A DNA stretch of 64,000 nucleotides from Sphaerisporangium melleum (GCF_014646695.1 NZ_BMNT01000007.1:1382-65381), one strand, 5' to 3'; positions 51,861 to 60,888 are shown, counted from the first letter of the stretch. Notes: generated by a model from the letters alone, not told the origin. Program-made: numbers and translations.

Positions 51861-52706
51861 TTATCGTCGACTTAACACCGGAGTGGTGTTTCGTGCGCCA
51901 GTTGCGGCGTTCTCCATGGTCACGGCCATGGCCATGATCGCGGTAATGGGTGTCCGGCCCGGCTGGACCTGACCGGCCCGCCGTCCCGCCTCCCCCCGTT
52001 CCGGCGCTCCTTCCGCGCTCGCCTGGACGTTCACCTGCGCGATTCCGCGGGCGCTCACCGCCGGTGCCGGTAGGAGTACCGGCGCCTGTGCCGTTCGGCC
52101 GGTCAGGAGGGAAAGCCGCATGAGTTGCCCGGCGGAAACGCCGAGTACGGCCACCTCGATACCGAGAAGGGACCATTCCACCAGGCCGATCATCACCTGG
52201 TGACCGGGAAGGGCGATGTACGTCAGCACCGCGAGCCCGCCGCCCGCGCCGAGCGCCAGCCATTCCGTCGGCCGGGCCGCCGCAGCCCAGCGCGCGTCCT
52301 CGCCGAACCGCCGGGCCAGCAGCGCCGCGGCGACGGCCATGCAGACCAGCGCGACCGCCACCAGGACATCGGCCGCCTGCGGATAGGGCACCACGGCCGC
52401 GCCGAGCAGGGCCAGGGCCCACGTGAGCATCAGCCGCTCCGGCCAGCCCGCGATCGGCGCCCGCGCCGAGCGCATGCCGGCCAGCAGCCCCAGCGAGGCC
52501 AGGCCCAGCAGCGCCGCCGACAGCTCGGTGGCGCCCCGGTCGAGCGCTGCGGCCTGACCGATGGTCATGCCGAAGGAGCCGGAGGAAGCATCGATCCGGC
52601 CGGCCGCCACGGTGAGCGCGGCGGCGATCACACCGCCTCCGGCGGCCAGGGGGTAAAGCCTTCGCAGCATGCCTTCAGACTGTCCGGAAACGCCGCTCTC
52701 GAACAT
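51861..52706 (-). CDS. DUF998-like membrane protein
   Basis: A 281-residue protein with six hydrophobic helices in residues 15-215 and a polar tail of about 65 residues. The helix pattern and spacing resemble DUF998 proteins, whose function is unknown. ATG at 52706 has AGGGGTGG upstream; ATG 52670 is an alternative. It lies on the same strand as the conservon behind it, 133 bp away, but probably has its own promoter. No catalytic motif is visible. Confidence 0.65.
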   Translation of the reverse strand: MFESGVSGQSEGMLRRLYPLAAGGGVIAAALTVAAGRIDASSGSFGMTIGQAAALDRGATELSAALLGLASLGLLAGMRSARAPIAGWPERLMLTWALALLGAAVVPYPQAADVLVAVALVCMAVAAALLARRFGEDARWAAAARPTEWLALGAGGGLAVLTYIALPGHQVMIGLVEWSLLGIEVAVLGVSAGQLMRLSLLTGRTAQAPVLLPAPAVSARGIAQVNVQASAEGAPERGEAGRRAGQVQPGRTPITAIMAMAVTMENAATGARNTTPVLSRR

Positions 52707-52834
52707 CCGGTGCCACCCCTGAACGAGCCCTGATGCGATCTTCGGGGTTCTCAGGGTCGTCCAGGGACCCGCCGCCGCGGCGTGGGTCGCCACACGGCAG
52801 CGGTGACGCCGTCCGCGGCCACCCGGAACGAGAA

Positions 52835-52863
52835 CGGCCGGCCCGGTGTCACCGGGCCGGCCG
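52835..52863. terminator. Palindromic terminator downstream of xylB
   Basis: Arms of 14 bp (CGGCCGGCCCGGTG and its complement) around a single central T. It would form an 11-12 bp stem with a small loop. It lies 124 bp past the xylB stop. Confidence 0.6.
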
Positions 52864-52911
52864 GGAGTGTCCGCCCGCCGGGGCGCGTACGCGGCGCGCG
52901 GGCATCCGCGT

Positions 52912-52954
52912 GTCCCGCACGCCCGGCGTACGTTTCGCACGCCGGGCGCGGGAC
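52912..52954. terminator. Strong bulged terminator downstream of xylB
   Basis: GTCCCGC-AC-GCCCGGCGT pairs with ACGCCGGGC-GCGGGAC around a 9-nt loop, giving 16 bp with a 2-nt bulge. It lies 33 bp past the xylB stop. A further small hairpin (52962-52986) abuts the stop. Confidence 0.75.
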
Positions 52955-52986
52955 CTGCCGGCCCGGCCCTGCTCGCCGGGGCCGGG

Positions 52987-54360
52987 TCAGACGGTGGCCG
53001 CGGCCTCCGCGTAGCGGGCCCGCACGTCCGGGGCCGGGTCGGCCTCGTAACGCCGCGGCTCGCCCGCCTGCCAGCTCGGCGGCTCGGCGGTTCCGCCGAG
53101 CAGCCAGGCCGCCTGGCGCGCCGCCCCGTCGGCGACGTACTCGCCCGGCTCGGGCACCAGCACCGGACGCCCGAACACGGTGGGCGCGATCGCGCGTACG
53201 GCCTGCGAGCGCGCGCCGCCGCCGATCAGCAGGATGCGCTCGGGCTCGACGCCGAGCGCGTCCAGCCCGTCGGCGAGGCCGCAGAGCATGCCCTCGACGG
53301 CGGCCCGCGCGAAGTGCGCCGGGGTGGAGTTGGCCAGCCGCAGCCCGTGGACCGAACCGGTGGCGTCCGGCTTGTTCGGGGTGCGCTCGCCCTCCAGGTA
53401 CGGCACCAGCACGAGCCCGTCCGCGCCGGGCGGGGCCTGCAGGGCGAGCTCGCCCAGCTCGTCCAGGCCGACGCCGAGCATGCGGGCCGCCGCGTCCAGC
53501 ACCCGGGCGGCGTTCAGCGTGCACACCAGGGGCAGGAAGCGTCCGGTCGCGTCGGCGAAACCGGCCACGGCCCCGGACGGGTCGTGGCTGGCCTCGCCCG
53601 CGCAGGCGAAGACCGTGCCGGACGTGCCGATCGACACCACCACGTCGCCGGGCCGCAGCCCGACCCCGAGCGCGGCGGCCATGTTGTCGCCGGTTCCCGG
53701 GGCGAGCAGCACGTCGCCCGCGCGTCCCGCCTCGGCCGTGGGCCCCAGCACGCGCGGCACCACCGGAGTGTGCCCCATCGCCAGCTTCAGCAGGTCGGGA
53801 CGGTAGGAGCCGGTGCCGGGCGACCAGTAGCCGGTGCCGGAGGCGTCACCGCGGTCGGTGGTGATCGCGTTGATGCCCGGGGCGCCGGCCAGCCGCCAGG
53901 TGAGCCAGTCGTGCGGCAGGCACACCGCCGCCGTACGGGCGGCGTTGTCCGGCTCGTGCTCGGCCAGCCACCGCAGCTTGGTCACGGTGAACGAGGCGAC
54001 CGGGACGCTGCCGACGGCCTCGGCCCACGCACGCGGCCCGCCCAGCTCGGTCACGAGCTCCTCGGCGGCGCGGGCGGAGCGGGTGTCGTTCCACAGCAAC
54101 GCGTCCCGGACGACCCCGCCCTGCTCGTCCAGGCAGACCATGCCGTGCTGCTGCGCGCCGACGGCGAGCGCCGCCACGTCGGACAGGCCGCCCGCCTGCT
54201 CGACCGCCCGCTGCAGGGCGTCCCACCAGTGACCCGGATCGATCTCGGTACCGTCCGGATGCGAGGCCCGGCCCTCACGGACCAGGGCCCCGCTCTCCGC
54301 GTCGCGGATGACGACCTTGCAGCTCTGCGTCGAAGAGTCGACTCCCGCGACGAGGGTCAT
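52987..54360 (-). CDS. xylB: Xylulokinase
   Basis: A 457-residue FGGY-family kinase that phosphorylates D-xylulose at O5. The ATP site begins [13 protein letters not shown], substrate residues lie in [12 protein letters not shown], and the catalytic Asp is in [13 protein letters not shown]. The C-terminal domain has [16 protein letters not shown]. Length is a little short of the 480-500 of enteric enzymes but normal for actinomycetes. Its ATG overlaps the xylA stop by 4 bp. The operon would feed xylose into the pentose phosphate pathway. No xylose transporter is in the window. Confidence 0.95.
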   Translation of the reverse strand: MTLVAGVDSSTQSCKVVIRDAESGALVREGRASHPDGTEIDPGHWWDALQRAVEQAGGLSDVAALAVGAQQHGMVCLDEQGGVVRDALLWNDTRSARAAEELVTELGGPRAWAEAVGSVPVASFTVTKLRWLAEHEPDNAARTAAVCLPHDWLTWRLAGAPGINAITTDRGDASGTGYWSPGTGSYRPDLLKLAMGHTPVVPRVLGPTAEAGRAGDVLLAPGTGDNMAAALGVGLRPGDVVVSIGTSGTVFACAGEASHDPSGAVAGFADATGRFLPLVCTLNAARVLDAAARMLGVGLDELGELALQAPPGADGLVLVPYLEGERTPNKPDATGSVHGLRLANSTPAHFARAAVEGMLCGLADGLDALGVEPERILLIGGGARSQAVRAIAPTVFGRPVLVPEPGEYVADGAARQAAWLLGGTAEPPSWQAGEPRRYEADPAPDVRARYAEAAATV

Positions 54361-55508
54361 CCCCGTACTCCCAGAAGGTGCTCGATGGAGAGCTGGTTGA
54401 GGCGGGTGAAGTGGAAGCCGCGCTCGGCCGCCTCGTCGATGTCGAAGTCGTCCTTGGCCAGGTCCTCGTAGGTCTCACCGGGGGCCAGGGTCGGCTGGGC
54501 CAGCTCGGTGACCCGGGAGGCGGCCAGGGCCTCCTGCACCTCGGGGTCGGCGCGGAAGGCCTTGGACTTCTCCTTCAGGATCAGGTAGGTGCGCATGTTG
54601 GCGGCGGCCGACGCCCAGACGTCCTCGGCGTCCTCGGTGCGCAGCGGCTTGTAGTCGAAGTGGCGCGGGCCCTCGTAGCCGCCGTTCTCCAGCAGGTCCA
54701 CCAGGAAGAACGCGCTCTTCAGGTCACCGTGGCCGAAGATCAGGTCCTGGTCGTAGCGCGGGCCGTGCTGGCCGTTCAGGTCGATGTGGAAGAGCTTGCC
54801 GTGCCAGAGCGCCTGGGCGATGCCGTGCACGAAGTTCAGCCCGGCCATCTGCTCGTGGCCCACCTCGGGGTTGAGGCCGACCATCTCCGGGTGCTCCAGC
54901 TCGCCGATCAGCGCGAGCGCGTGACCGATGGTCGGCAGCAGGATGTCGCCGCGCGGCTCGTTCGGCTTGGGCTCCAGCGCGAACCGGATGTCGTACCCCT
55001 TGTCCAGGACGTAGCCGCACAGGATGTCCATGGACTCCTTGTAGCGGGCGAGCGCGGCCTGGACGTCCTTGGCGGCGTCGGACTCGGCGCCCTCGCGGCC
55101 GCCCCAGCAGACGTAGGTCTGCGCGCCCAGCTCGGCGGCGAGGTCGACGTTGCGCATGACCTTGCGCAGCGCGTACCGGCGGACGTCGCGGTCGTTGCTG
55201 GTGAAGCCGCCGTCCTTGAAGACGGGGTGGGTGAACAGGTTGGTGGTGGCCATGGGAACCTTGAGGCCGGTCTCGCTGAGCGCCTTCTTGAAGTTCTGAA
55301 CGGCCTTGTCGCGGTCCGGTTCGGTGGCGAGGAGGTCGTCGTCGTGGAAGGTCACGCCGTAGGCGCCGAGCTCGGCGAGACGGTGGACGCTCGTCACCGG
55401 GTCGAGCGGCGCGCGGCTGGCGTCACCGAACGGGTCACGGGCCTGCCATCCGACCGTCCACAGGCCGAACGTGAACTTGTCTTCCTTCTTCGGTGTGTAC
55501 GCGTCCAC
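54357..55508 (-). CDS. xylA: Xylose isomerase
   Basis: A 383-residue class I (short) xylose isomerase as in Streptomyces, converting D-xylose to D-xylulose with two Mg2+/Mn2+. Metal-binding blocks are [30 protein letters not shown] and [15 protein letters not shown]. The opening [18 protein letters not shown] is characteristic. It starts at GTG with GGGAGAG upstream. It is the first gene of xylAB and is divergent from the ROK regulator; an operator palindrome lies 14-38 bp before the start codon. Confidence 0.97.
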   Translation of the reverse strand: MDAYTPKKEDKFTFGLWTVGWQARDPFGDASRAPLDPVTSVHRLAELGAYGVTFHDDDLLATEPDRDKAVQNFKKALSETGLKVPMATTNLFTHPVFKDGGFTSNDRDVRRYALRKVMRNVDLAAELGAQTYVCWGGREGAESDAAKDVQAALARYKESMDILCGYVLDKGYDIRFALEPKPNEPRGDILLPTIGHALALIGELEHPEMVGLNPEVGHEQMAGLNFVHGIAQALWHGKLFHIDLNGQHGPRYDQDLIFGHGDLKSAFFLVDLLENGGYEGPRHFDYKPLRTEDAEDVWASAAANMRTYLILKEKSKAFRADPEVQEALAASRVTELAQPTLAPGETYEDLAKDDFDIDEAAERGFHFTRLNQLSIEHLLGVRG

Positions 55509-55521
55509 GAAGTCTCTCCCG

Positions 55522-55546
55522 ATTTAGTCTATGTTGTGGACTAAAT
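55522..55546. promoter_or_regulatory. ROK repressor operator of xylAB
   Basis: ATTTAGTC-N9-GACTAAAT is a perfect 8-bp inverted repeat in the 144-bp gap between xylA and the ROK gene. The AT-rich arms stand out from the local GC. Its place just ahead of the xylA ribosome-binding site suggests it overlaps the transcription start and that the ROK protein represses until xylose is present. Confidence 0.75.
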
Positions 55547-55652
55547 ACTCTGCCGGTAGGCGGTCCAGGTCAAGAGGGAGCGCGGCCCCATTTCACCGGA
55601 CGGTGCCGCACACTGTGATCGGATCATCGGAGCACGATCGGAGAAACCGCCG

Positions 55653-56819
55653 ATGACACACGCCGTACGGCACGACGCGATGCGGGCGGGGAACCTCGCC
55701 GTGGTCCTCGGCGCACTCGACCGCCGGGGCCCGCTGACCCGCGCGGCGCTCGCCGAGGCCACGGGCCTGTCCAAGACCACGGTGTCCAAGCTGGTCGGCG
55801 ACCTCATCGAAGCCGGCATGGCCGTCGAACGCGGCACGGTCGGGGACGGCGAGCGCGGCCGTCCCGGCATGGCCGTCGGGCTGAGCGGGCACCGGGTGGC
55901 CGCCCTGGGCCTGGAGATCAACGTCGACTACCTGGCCGGCTGCGTCGTGGACCTCAGCCGGACCGTGCGCCTGCTGCGCACCCAGGCCACCGGCAACCGG
56001 TCCGGCGCCCCGGCCGAGGTGATCGGACGGCTGCGCACACTGGCCGAGACCCTGCTCGCCGAGGCCGCCGGCCTCGGACTGTCGGTCGCCGGTTGCATCG
56101 TCGCCCTGCCCGGCCCGGTCGACCAGGCGACCGGCAACATCCACCGCGCGCCCAACCTCGGCTGGCGGGACGTCGAGGTGCCCGGCCTGCTGGAACTGCC
56201 GCTGCCCGTGCTCGCGGACAACGAGGCCAACCTCGCCGCCCTGGGCGAGCTGTGGTTCGGCAGCGGCGCGGCGCTCGGCGACTTCCTGCACGTCTCGGGC
56301 GAGATCGGCATCGGCGCGGGCCTGGTCGTGGAAGGGGCGCTGTTCCGGGGCGCCCACGGGTACGCGGGCGAACTGGGCCACGTCGTCGTGTCCCCGGACG
56401 GGCCACAGTGCCGGTGCGGCGCCACCGGCTGCCTCGAACGGTACGCCGGGCAGGACGCGCTGCTCACGCCGGAGGAGAACATGACCGGGCTGGTGGCGCG
56501 GCTGCACGCGGGGGACGCGACGGCGCTGGCCGCGTGCGAGAAGGCCGGGACGGCGCTCGGCGTCGCGCTCAGCAGCGCGGTCAACCTGTTCGACCCGGAC
56601 ACCATCGTGCTCGGCGGCATCTTCGCGCCGCTGTTCCCGTGGGTGTCCGGCCCGGCGGAGGCCACGCTGCACCGGCGGCTCGGCCAGATGCGGGCCCGGG
56701 TCCCCGCCGTGGTGGTGTCGCAGGTAGGCGCAGACGGCGCCTCGCTGGGCGCCGCGGGCCAGGTGATCCAGCGCATCATCGCCGACCCCGGAGCCTTCCT
56801 CCTCGCCCCGCAACGCTGA
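55653..56819 (+). CDS. xylR: ROK family xylose-responsive repressor
   Basis: A 388-residue ROK regulator. The N-terminal winged helix (LTRAALAEATGLSKTTVSKL) is followed by a sugar-binding kinase-like domain with the zinc motif CRCGATGCLERYAG and HVVVSPDGPQ before it. It is divergent from xylAB and most likely binds the palindrome between them. Xylose as inducer is inferred from context. GGAGAAACC precedes the ATG. Confidence 0.9.
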   Translation: MTHAVRHDAMRAGNLAVVLGALDRRGPLTRAALAEATGLSKTTVSKLVGDLIEAGMAVERGTVGDGERGRPGMAVGLSGHRVAALGLEINVDYLAGCVVDLSRTVRLLRTQATGNRSGAPAEVIGRLRTLAETLLAEAAGLGLSVAGCIVALPGPVDQATGNIHRAPNLGWRDVEVPGLLELPLPVLADNEANLAALGELWFGSGAALGDFLHVSGEIGIGAGLVVEGALFRGAHGYAGELGHVVVSPDGPQCRCGATGCLERYAGQDALLTPEENMTGLVARLHAGDATALAACEKAGTALGVALSSAVNLFDPDTIVLGGIFAPLFPWVSGPAEATLHRRLGQMRARVPAVVVSQVGADGASLGAAGQVIQRIIADPGAFLLAPQR

Positions 56820-56884
56820 CACTCCCTCTTCGTACCACCGGCGCAGGGGATTGATCCCTCACCAGTTCTTTGCGGTGAGGATTA

Positions 56885-56913
56885 TTGAGCTGTCAAATAA
56901 CCTGCTGTATGAT
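56885..56913 (+). promoter_or_regulatory. Promoter of the VOC gene
   Basis: TTGAGC and TATGAT with a 17-bp spacer, close to the housekeeping consensus. It ends 30 bp before the ATG. The 124-bp gap is AT-rich for this genome. Confidence 0.6.
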
Positions 56914-56943
56914 CGGTTGAGAGTTCGACCCCTAGGAGTCGTC

Positions 56944-57459
56944 ATGCCGGTCCACCGTCTCAACCACGCCGTCCTCTACGTCCGCGACGTCGAGCGCAGT
57001 GTCGCGTTCTACCAGGAGGTCCTCGGCTTCCGGGTCGTCATGGGCATGCCCGGCGCCGCCTTCCTGCAGGCGCCCGCGTCCAGCAACGACCACGACCTCG
57101 GCCTGTTCCAGATCGGCCCGCAGGCCGGCCCGTCGGGCGCCGGACGGTCCACGGTCGGGCTCTACCACCTGGCGTGGGAGGTGGAGACCCTCGACGACCT
57201 GGCGGAGATCGCCACCCGGCTGCGCGACCACGACGCCCTGGTGGGCGCGTCCGACCACTCGACCACCAAGGCCCTGTACGCCAAGGACCCCGACGGCATC
57301 GAGTTCGAGGTCTCCTGGCTGGTGCCCGCCGCTCTGCTCACCGAGGAGACGATCGCCGGACGCACGAAGATCAAGCCGCTGGACATCGAGCGCGAGAAGC
57401 AGCGCTACGGCGGCGACACCCGCGGCGGCGTCGGCGTCTCCGTCCCCGCCGCCCACTGA
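56944..57459 (+). CDS. VOC family dioxygenase-like protein
   Basis: A 171-residue VOC protein resembling catechol-2,3-dioxygenase-type glyoxalase proteins. It starts HRLNHAVLYVRDVERSVAFY. Metal ligands are expected at His in RLNHAVLY, His in GLYHLAWEV and Glu in DGIEFEVSWL. The C-terminal 30 residues are charged (IEREKQRYGGDTRGG). AGGAG precedes the ATG. It has its own clear promoter. The substrate is not known. Confidence 0.88.
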   Translation: MPVHRLNHAVLYVRDVERSVAFYQEVLGFRVVMGMPGAAFLQAPASSNDHDLGLFQIGPQAGPSGAGRSTVGLYHLAWEVETLDDLAEIATRLRDHDALVGASDHSTTKALYAKDPDGIEFEVSWLVPAALLTEETIAGRTKIKPLDIEREKQRYGGDTRGGVGVSVPAAH

Positions 57460-57624
57460 TCCCGCGCCCCTGGCCGCCCCAGGACAAGCCTTCGCGGCCG
57501 GCGGACCCAGGACGAATCCCGGCCGGCTCGACCGGACTCCGCACCGACCACGACGAACGCCCACCGGCCGACTCTGCGCCAGACGCGGGGCCGGCGCGGC
57601 GGAACGAGGGCCGGCCGGGAGAGC

Positions 57625-57660
57625 GAAGACGGCATGAGGCATATAGTGGGTGCCGTCTTC
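57625..57660. promoter_or_regulatory. Palindrome around a -10 element upstream of the leader peptide
   Basis: The arms GAAGACGGCA and TGCCGTCTTC (10 bp, perfect) flank a 16-bp centre that contains TATAGT (57642-57647), a good -10 hexamer. A regulator bound here would cover the promoter. The same sequence could form an RNA hairpin if transcription starts upstream. The rest of 57460-57624 holds nothing I can identify. Confidence 0.5.
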
Positions 57661-57675
57661 CACAACGGACGGACC

Positions 57676-57759
57676 TTGAGCTCTGAGGAGGTGAGCCCCA
57701 TTACCGCTGTACCAGGTTGGGTGCTCCCTGCTCGCGGCCGTGTGGTCCGCGCGGCGTAG
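57676..57759 (+). CDS. Candidate leader peptide (attenuator ORF)
   Basis: A short frame ending ITAVPGWVLPARGRVVRAA, then TAG. It contains GAGGAGGTGA, an almost perfect match to the 16S 3' end, placed 6 nt before an ATT at 57700. Translation may start at that ATT (19 residues), or at GTG 57691 or TTG 57676. The stop is 39 bp before the methyltransferase ATG. Codons for Pro-Gly-Trp-Val-Leu overlap a GGGTGC that could compete for the downstream hairpin arm. A ribosome-sensing leader is inferred. Confidence 0.5.
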   Translation: MSSEEVSPITAVPGWVLPARGRVVRAA

Positions 57760-57766
57760 GTGACCG

Positions 57767-57787
57767 GGGGTGCCCACGAAGCACCCC
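57767..57787 (+). promoter_or_regulatory. Attenuator hairpin before the methyltransferase gene
   Basis: GGGGTGC pairs with GCACCCC (7 bp, 7-nt loop) and directly abuts the GAAAGG ribosome-binding site of the next gene. GGGTGC at 57719-57724, inside the leader frame, could pair with GCACCC instead. Two alternative folds are thus possible. Confidence 0.5.
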
Positions 57788-57798
57788 GAAAGGTTCAC

Positions 57799-58764
57799 AT
57801 GTCGGTTCCACCTTCGCCCCGCCCCACCACCCCCGCCTCCCCCCGCACCGGCCCGGAATCGGCCGGTTCCCGCGACGCGCGGCCACCGGCCGAAGCGGCC
57901 GTTCCTCAGCCGACGCCGGCCCGCCACGAGCCGGACAACGGCATACCGGCCGACCCGGACACATTCGCGACCGTGACCGACCGGCTGCGGGCGGCCGGAT
58001 GCGTCTTCGCCGAGGACGAGGCACTGCTGCTCGTCACCGCGGCCGCCACTCCCGCGGCCCTGTGGGCCATGGTGGACCAGCGGGTCGCGGGCCTGCCCCT
58101 GGAGCACGTCGTCGGCTGGGCCGAGTTCGGCGGCCTGCGGGTGTCGGTGGACCCCGGCGTCTTCGTCCCCCGGCGGCGCACCGAGTTCCTCGTCGAGCAG
58201 GCCACGGCCCTGACCCGCCGGGGCGCGGTCATCCTCGACCTGTGCTGCGGCACCGGCGCGCTGGGCGCCGCTCTGGCCGTGGCCGTGGCGGACGCCGAGC
58301 TCCACGCGGCCGACATCGACCCGCCGGCGGTGGCCTGCGCCCGCCGTAACCTCGCCGCCATCGCCGCCTCCGCCGGCCTTTCTCTGCGCAGCGGCGCGAA
58401 CCAGGTGTACGAAGGGGACCTGTACGAACCCCTGCCGTCCCACCTGCGCGGCCGGGTGGAGGTGCTGCTGGCCAACGTGCCGTACGTGCCGACCGGAGAG
58501 ATCGAGTTGCTGCCCGTGGAGGCCCGGCTGTACGAGGCCCGCACGGCGCTCGACGGGGGCGCGGACGGGCTGGAGGTGCTGCGACGGGTCGCCGCCGGGG
58601 CACCGGACTGGCTGGCGCCCGGCGGGCATCTGCTGTTCGAGACGAGCGAACGCCAGGTGCCGCACGCGGTGGAAACGGTGGAGCGCGCAGGCCTGGCCGC
58701 GCGGGTGGCGACGTCCGAGGACTACTGGGCCACCGTCGTCATCGCCACCTCACACCGCCCCTGA
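57799..58764 (+). CDS. Putative protein N5-glutamine methyltransferase, PrmC/HemK-like
   Basis: A 321-residue SAM-dependent methyltransferase related to PrmC, which methylates Gln in the GGQ motif of release factors. SAM motif I is LDLCCGTGALGAAL. The usual NPPY reads NVPYVP here, as in the actinomycete TIGR03704 subgroup with unknown protein substrate. A Pro/Ser-rich start of about 45 residues precedes the PrmC-like helical domain. ATG at 57799 follows GAAAGG. A leader peptide and hairpin upstream suggest translation-linked control, which would suit a gene acting on ribosome-bound targets. Confidence 0.85.
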   Translation: MSVPPSPRPTTPASPRTGPESAGSRDARPPAEAAVPQPTPARHEPDNGIPADPDTFATVTDRLRAAGCVFAEDEALLLVTAAATPAALWAMVDQRVAGLPLEHVVGWAEFGGLRVSVDPGVFVPRRRTEFLVEQATALTRRGAVILDLCCGTGALGAALAVAVADAELHAADIDPPAVACARRNLAAIAASAGLSLRSGANQVYEGDLYEPLPSHLRGRVEVLLANVPYVPTGEIELLPVEARLYEARTALDGGADGLEVLRRVAAGAPDWLAPGGHLLFETSERQVPHAVETVERAGLAARVATSEDYWATVVIATSHRP

Positions 58765-58816
58765 CCCGGACCTCGCCGACCCACTGCCCCCTCCCCGATC
58801 CGAAGCCGCGGCAGGG

Positions 58817-59503
58817 TCAGCGGGTTCCTGGCTCGATCAGGCCGGTCTCGTAGGCCAGGATCACCGCGTGGATCCGGTCGCGGAGGTACAGCTTGGCCAG
58901 GATGTTGCTCACGTGGGTCTTCACCGTCTGCTCGCCGATCACCAGATCGGCGGCGATCTCGGCGTTCGACCGTCCCCTGGCCATGAGGTGCAGCACCTCA
59001 CGCTCCCGCGCGGTCAGCGCAGCCAGGCCGGCGGGAGCGGTCTGCGCGGGACGCGGGCGGCGGGCGAACTCGCCGATCAGCCTTCTGGTGACCGACGGGG
59101 CGAGCAGCGCCTCACCGGACGCGACCACCCGCACGGCGTTGACCAGGTCGTCGCGGCGCAGATCCTTGAGCAGGAACCCGCTGGCCCCGGCGCGCAACGC
59201 CTCGTACACGTAGTCGTCCAGGTCGAAGGTGGTCAGCATCAGCACCTTGACCGGGGACGTCACACCCGGCCCGGCGAGGCGGCGGGTCGCTTCGAGCCCG
59301 TCCATGCGCGGCATCCGGACGTCCATGAGCACCACGTCGGGACGCAGGCGCCGGGCCGCGTCCACGGCCTGGGCGCCGTCGGCGGCCTCGGCGACCACCT
59401 CGATGTCCGGCTGCGCGGAAAGGATCATCTGGAACCCGGCCCGCACCAGCTCCTGGTCGTCCGCCACCACGACCCTGATGCTCATCCCGTCCCGGCCGGT
59501 CAT
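58817..59503 (-). CDS. LuxR/NarL-type response regulator
   Basis: A 228-residue response regulator. The receiver domain starts RVVVADDQELVRAGFQMIL, and the phospho-acceptor Asp is in VVLMDVRMPRMDG. A C-terminal LuxR helix-turn-helix follows (LTAREREVLHLMARGRSNAE, then TVKTHVSNILAKL). The ATG at 59503 overlaps the kinase stop by 4 bp; ATG 59485 is an alternative start (MSIRVVVADDQ). It pairs with the kinase gene ahead of it. Its target is probably the divergent membrane protein gene, where two inverted repeats lie. Confidence 0.93.
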   Translation of the reverse strand: MTGRDGMSIRVVVADDQELVRAGFQMILSAQPDIEVVAEAADGAQAVDAARRLRPDVVLMDVRMPRMDGLEATRRLAGPGVTSPVKVLMLTTFDLDDYVYEALRAGASGFLLKDLRRDDLVNAVRVVASGEALLAPSVTRRLIGEFARRPRPAQTAPAGLAALTAREREVLHLMARGRSNAEIAADLVIGEQTVKTHVSNILAKLYLRDRIHAVILAYETGLIEPGTR

Positions 59504-60888
59504 CCGGCACCACCGGTGGGCAGTCGTGCCGTCACCGCGAACCCTCCGCCCGGGCACGGTCCGGCGGTGAGCTCGCCGCCGAACAGCTGCGCTCTTTCCC
59601 GCATGCCGGCCAGGCCGTGCCCCCGTGGACCGGCCTGGCCGGCCGTCGTGTCCCCCGTGCCGGCGCCCGCCTCGACGGCGGACCGGCCGCCGAGGACGGC
59701 GCCCGCGTCTCCGGCACCGTTGCTGACCTCGAGGCGCAGGTCGCGCTCGTCATAGCGGACCCGCACCAGCACCTGCGCCGGGCCGGCGTGCTTGAGCACA
59801 TTGGTCAGCGCCTCCTGGACGATCCGGTAGGCCGACAGGCCGACCCCGGGCGGCAACCGGACCGGATCGCCCTCCACCTCCAGCAGCACCGGAAGGCCGG
59901 CCCGGCGCACCTGCTCGACCAGCTCGGGCAGCTCCGCCATGCCCGGCTGCGGCGCGAGGGCCGGCCGGGCGCCACCGGCCCCACCCTCGAACCCGGCACC
60001 GCTCGCGCCGCCGACACCGTCGCCGGACCCGGCACCGTACGCACCACCGGCACCGATGCCGGACCCGTCACCAGAACCGCTGCCCGGCCCGCCGCCGGGC
60101 CCCTCGCCGCCGGTCTCCTCGCGGAGGACGCCCAGCAGGCGGCGCATCTCCACCAGCGCCTGGCGGCCGATGCCGGCGATGGTGTCGAACGTGCGCGTCA
60201 CCGCCGGGGCGTTCCCGCCCGCCACCACCGGCCCCGCCTCGGCCTGCACCACCATCATGCTGACGTGGTGGGCGACCACGTCGTGCAGTTCACGGGCGAT
60301 GCGAGCCCGTTCGGCCGCCACCGCGCGCCGCGCCTCGAACTCCCGCTCCCGCGCCAGCCAGGTGGCGCGCGCCTCCAGCTCGGCGGTGTACGCGCGGCGG
60401 ATGCGGGCGCTGTCGCCGAACACCCACGCGCCCGCCAGCGAGAGCCCGCCGAACGACAGGTCCAGCAGGTCGCTGTCGCTGGCCGGGTCGAGGGCGATGA
60501 TGACGAAGCAGGCGCACGAGACCACGCCGACCAGCACTGACCTGCGGCGGTCCTCGCACCAGGCCGCCATGCTGTACAGGGCGACCAGGCCGCCGAACGC
60601 CACCGGTGTGACCAGGTCGGGCAGCGGCGTGGCGCCGTACACGCCGGCCGCGGCGCCCACCCCCAGGTTCGCCCAGAACGGCCGGCGACGGCGCCAGGCC
60701 AACGGCAGGTTGATGAGCAGCACCAGCGCCACCGCGGCCGGGCCGGGCGGCGGCAGGTGCTCGGCCCGGGCGCGCAGGACGAGCGCGAGGAGCGACACGG
60801 CGGCGAGCACTCCACCGAGCACCGCGTCCACGGCCGTGGGATGCTCCCTGGCCCAGGTCACCAGGCTCGGCGTCCGGCGGGTTCCCAT
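59500..60888 (-). CDS. Two-component sensor histidine kinase (HisKA_3 type)
   Basis: A 462-residue kinase. The N-terminal 150 residues hold several hydrophobic helices with short loops, so signals are probably sensed in the membrane. The phosphorylated His lies in RIARELHDVVAHHVSMMVVQ. The HATPase domain ends with GHGLAGMRERAQLFGGEL. Between them is an extra Gly/Ser-rich stretch of about 55 residues (GGGPGSGSGDGSGIGAGG and similar), not usual for the family. It is co-transcribed with its response regulator. Confidence 0.92.
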   Translation of the reverse strand: MGTRRTPSLVTWAREHPTAVDAVLGGVLAAVSLLALVLRARAEHLPPPGPAAVALVLLINLPLAWRRRRPFWANLGVGAAAGVYGATPLPDLVTPVAFGGLVALYSMAAWCEDRRRSVLVGVVSCACFVIIALDPASDSDLLDLSFGGLSLAGAWVFGDSARIRRAYTAELEARATWLAREREFEARRAVAAERARIARELHDVVAHHVSMMVVQAEAGPVVAGGNAPAVTRTFDTIAGIGRQALVEMRRLLGVLREETGGEGPGGGPGSGSGDGSGIGAGGAYGAGSGDGVGGASGAGFEGGAGGARPALAPQPGMAELPELVEQVRRAGLPVLLEVEGDPVRLPPGVGLSAYRIVQEALTNVLKHAGPAQVLVRVRYDERDLRLEVSNGAGDAGAVLGGRSAVEAGAGTGDTTAGQAGPRGHGLAGMRERAQLFGGELTAGPCPGGGFAVTARLPTGGAG

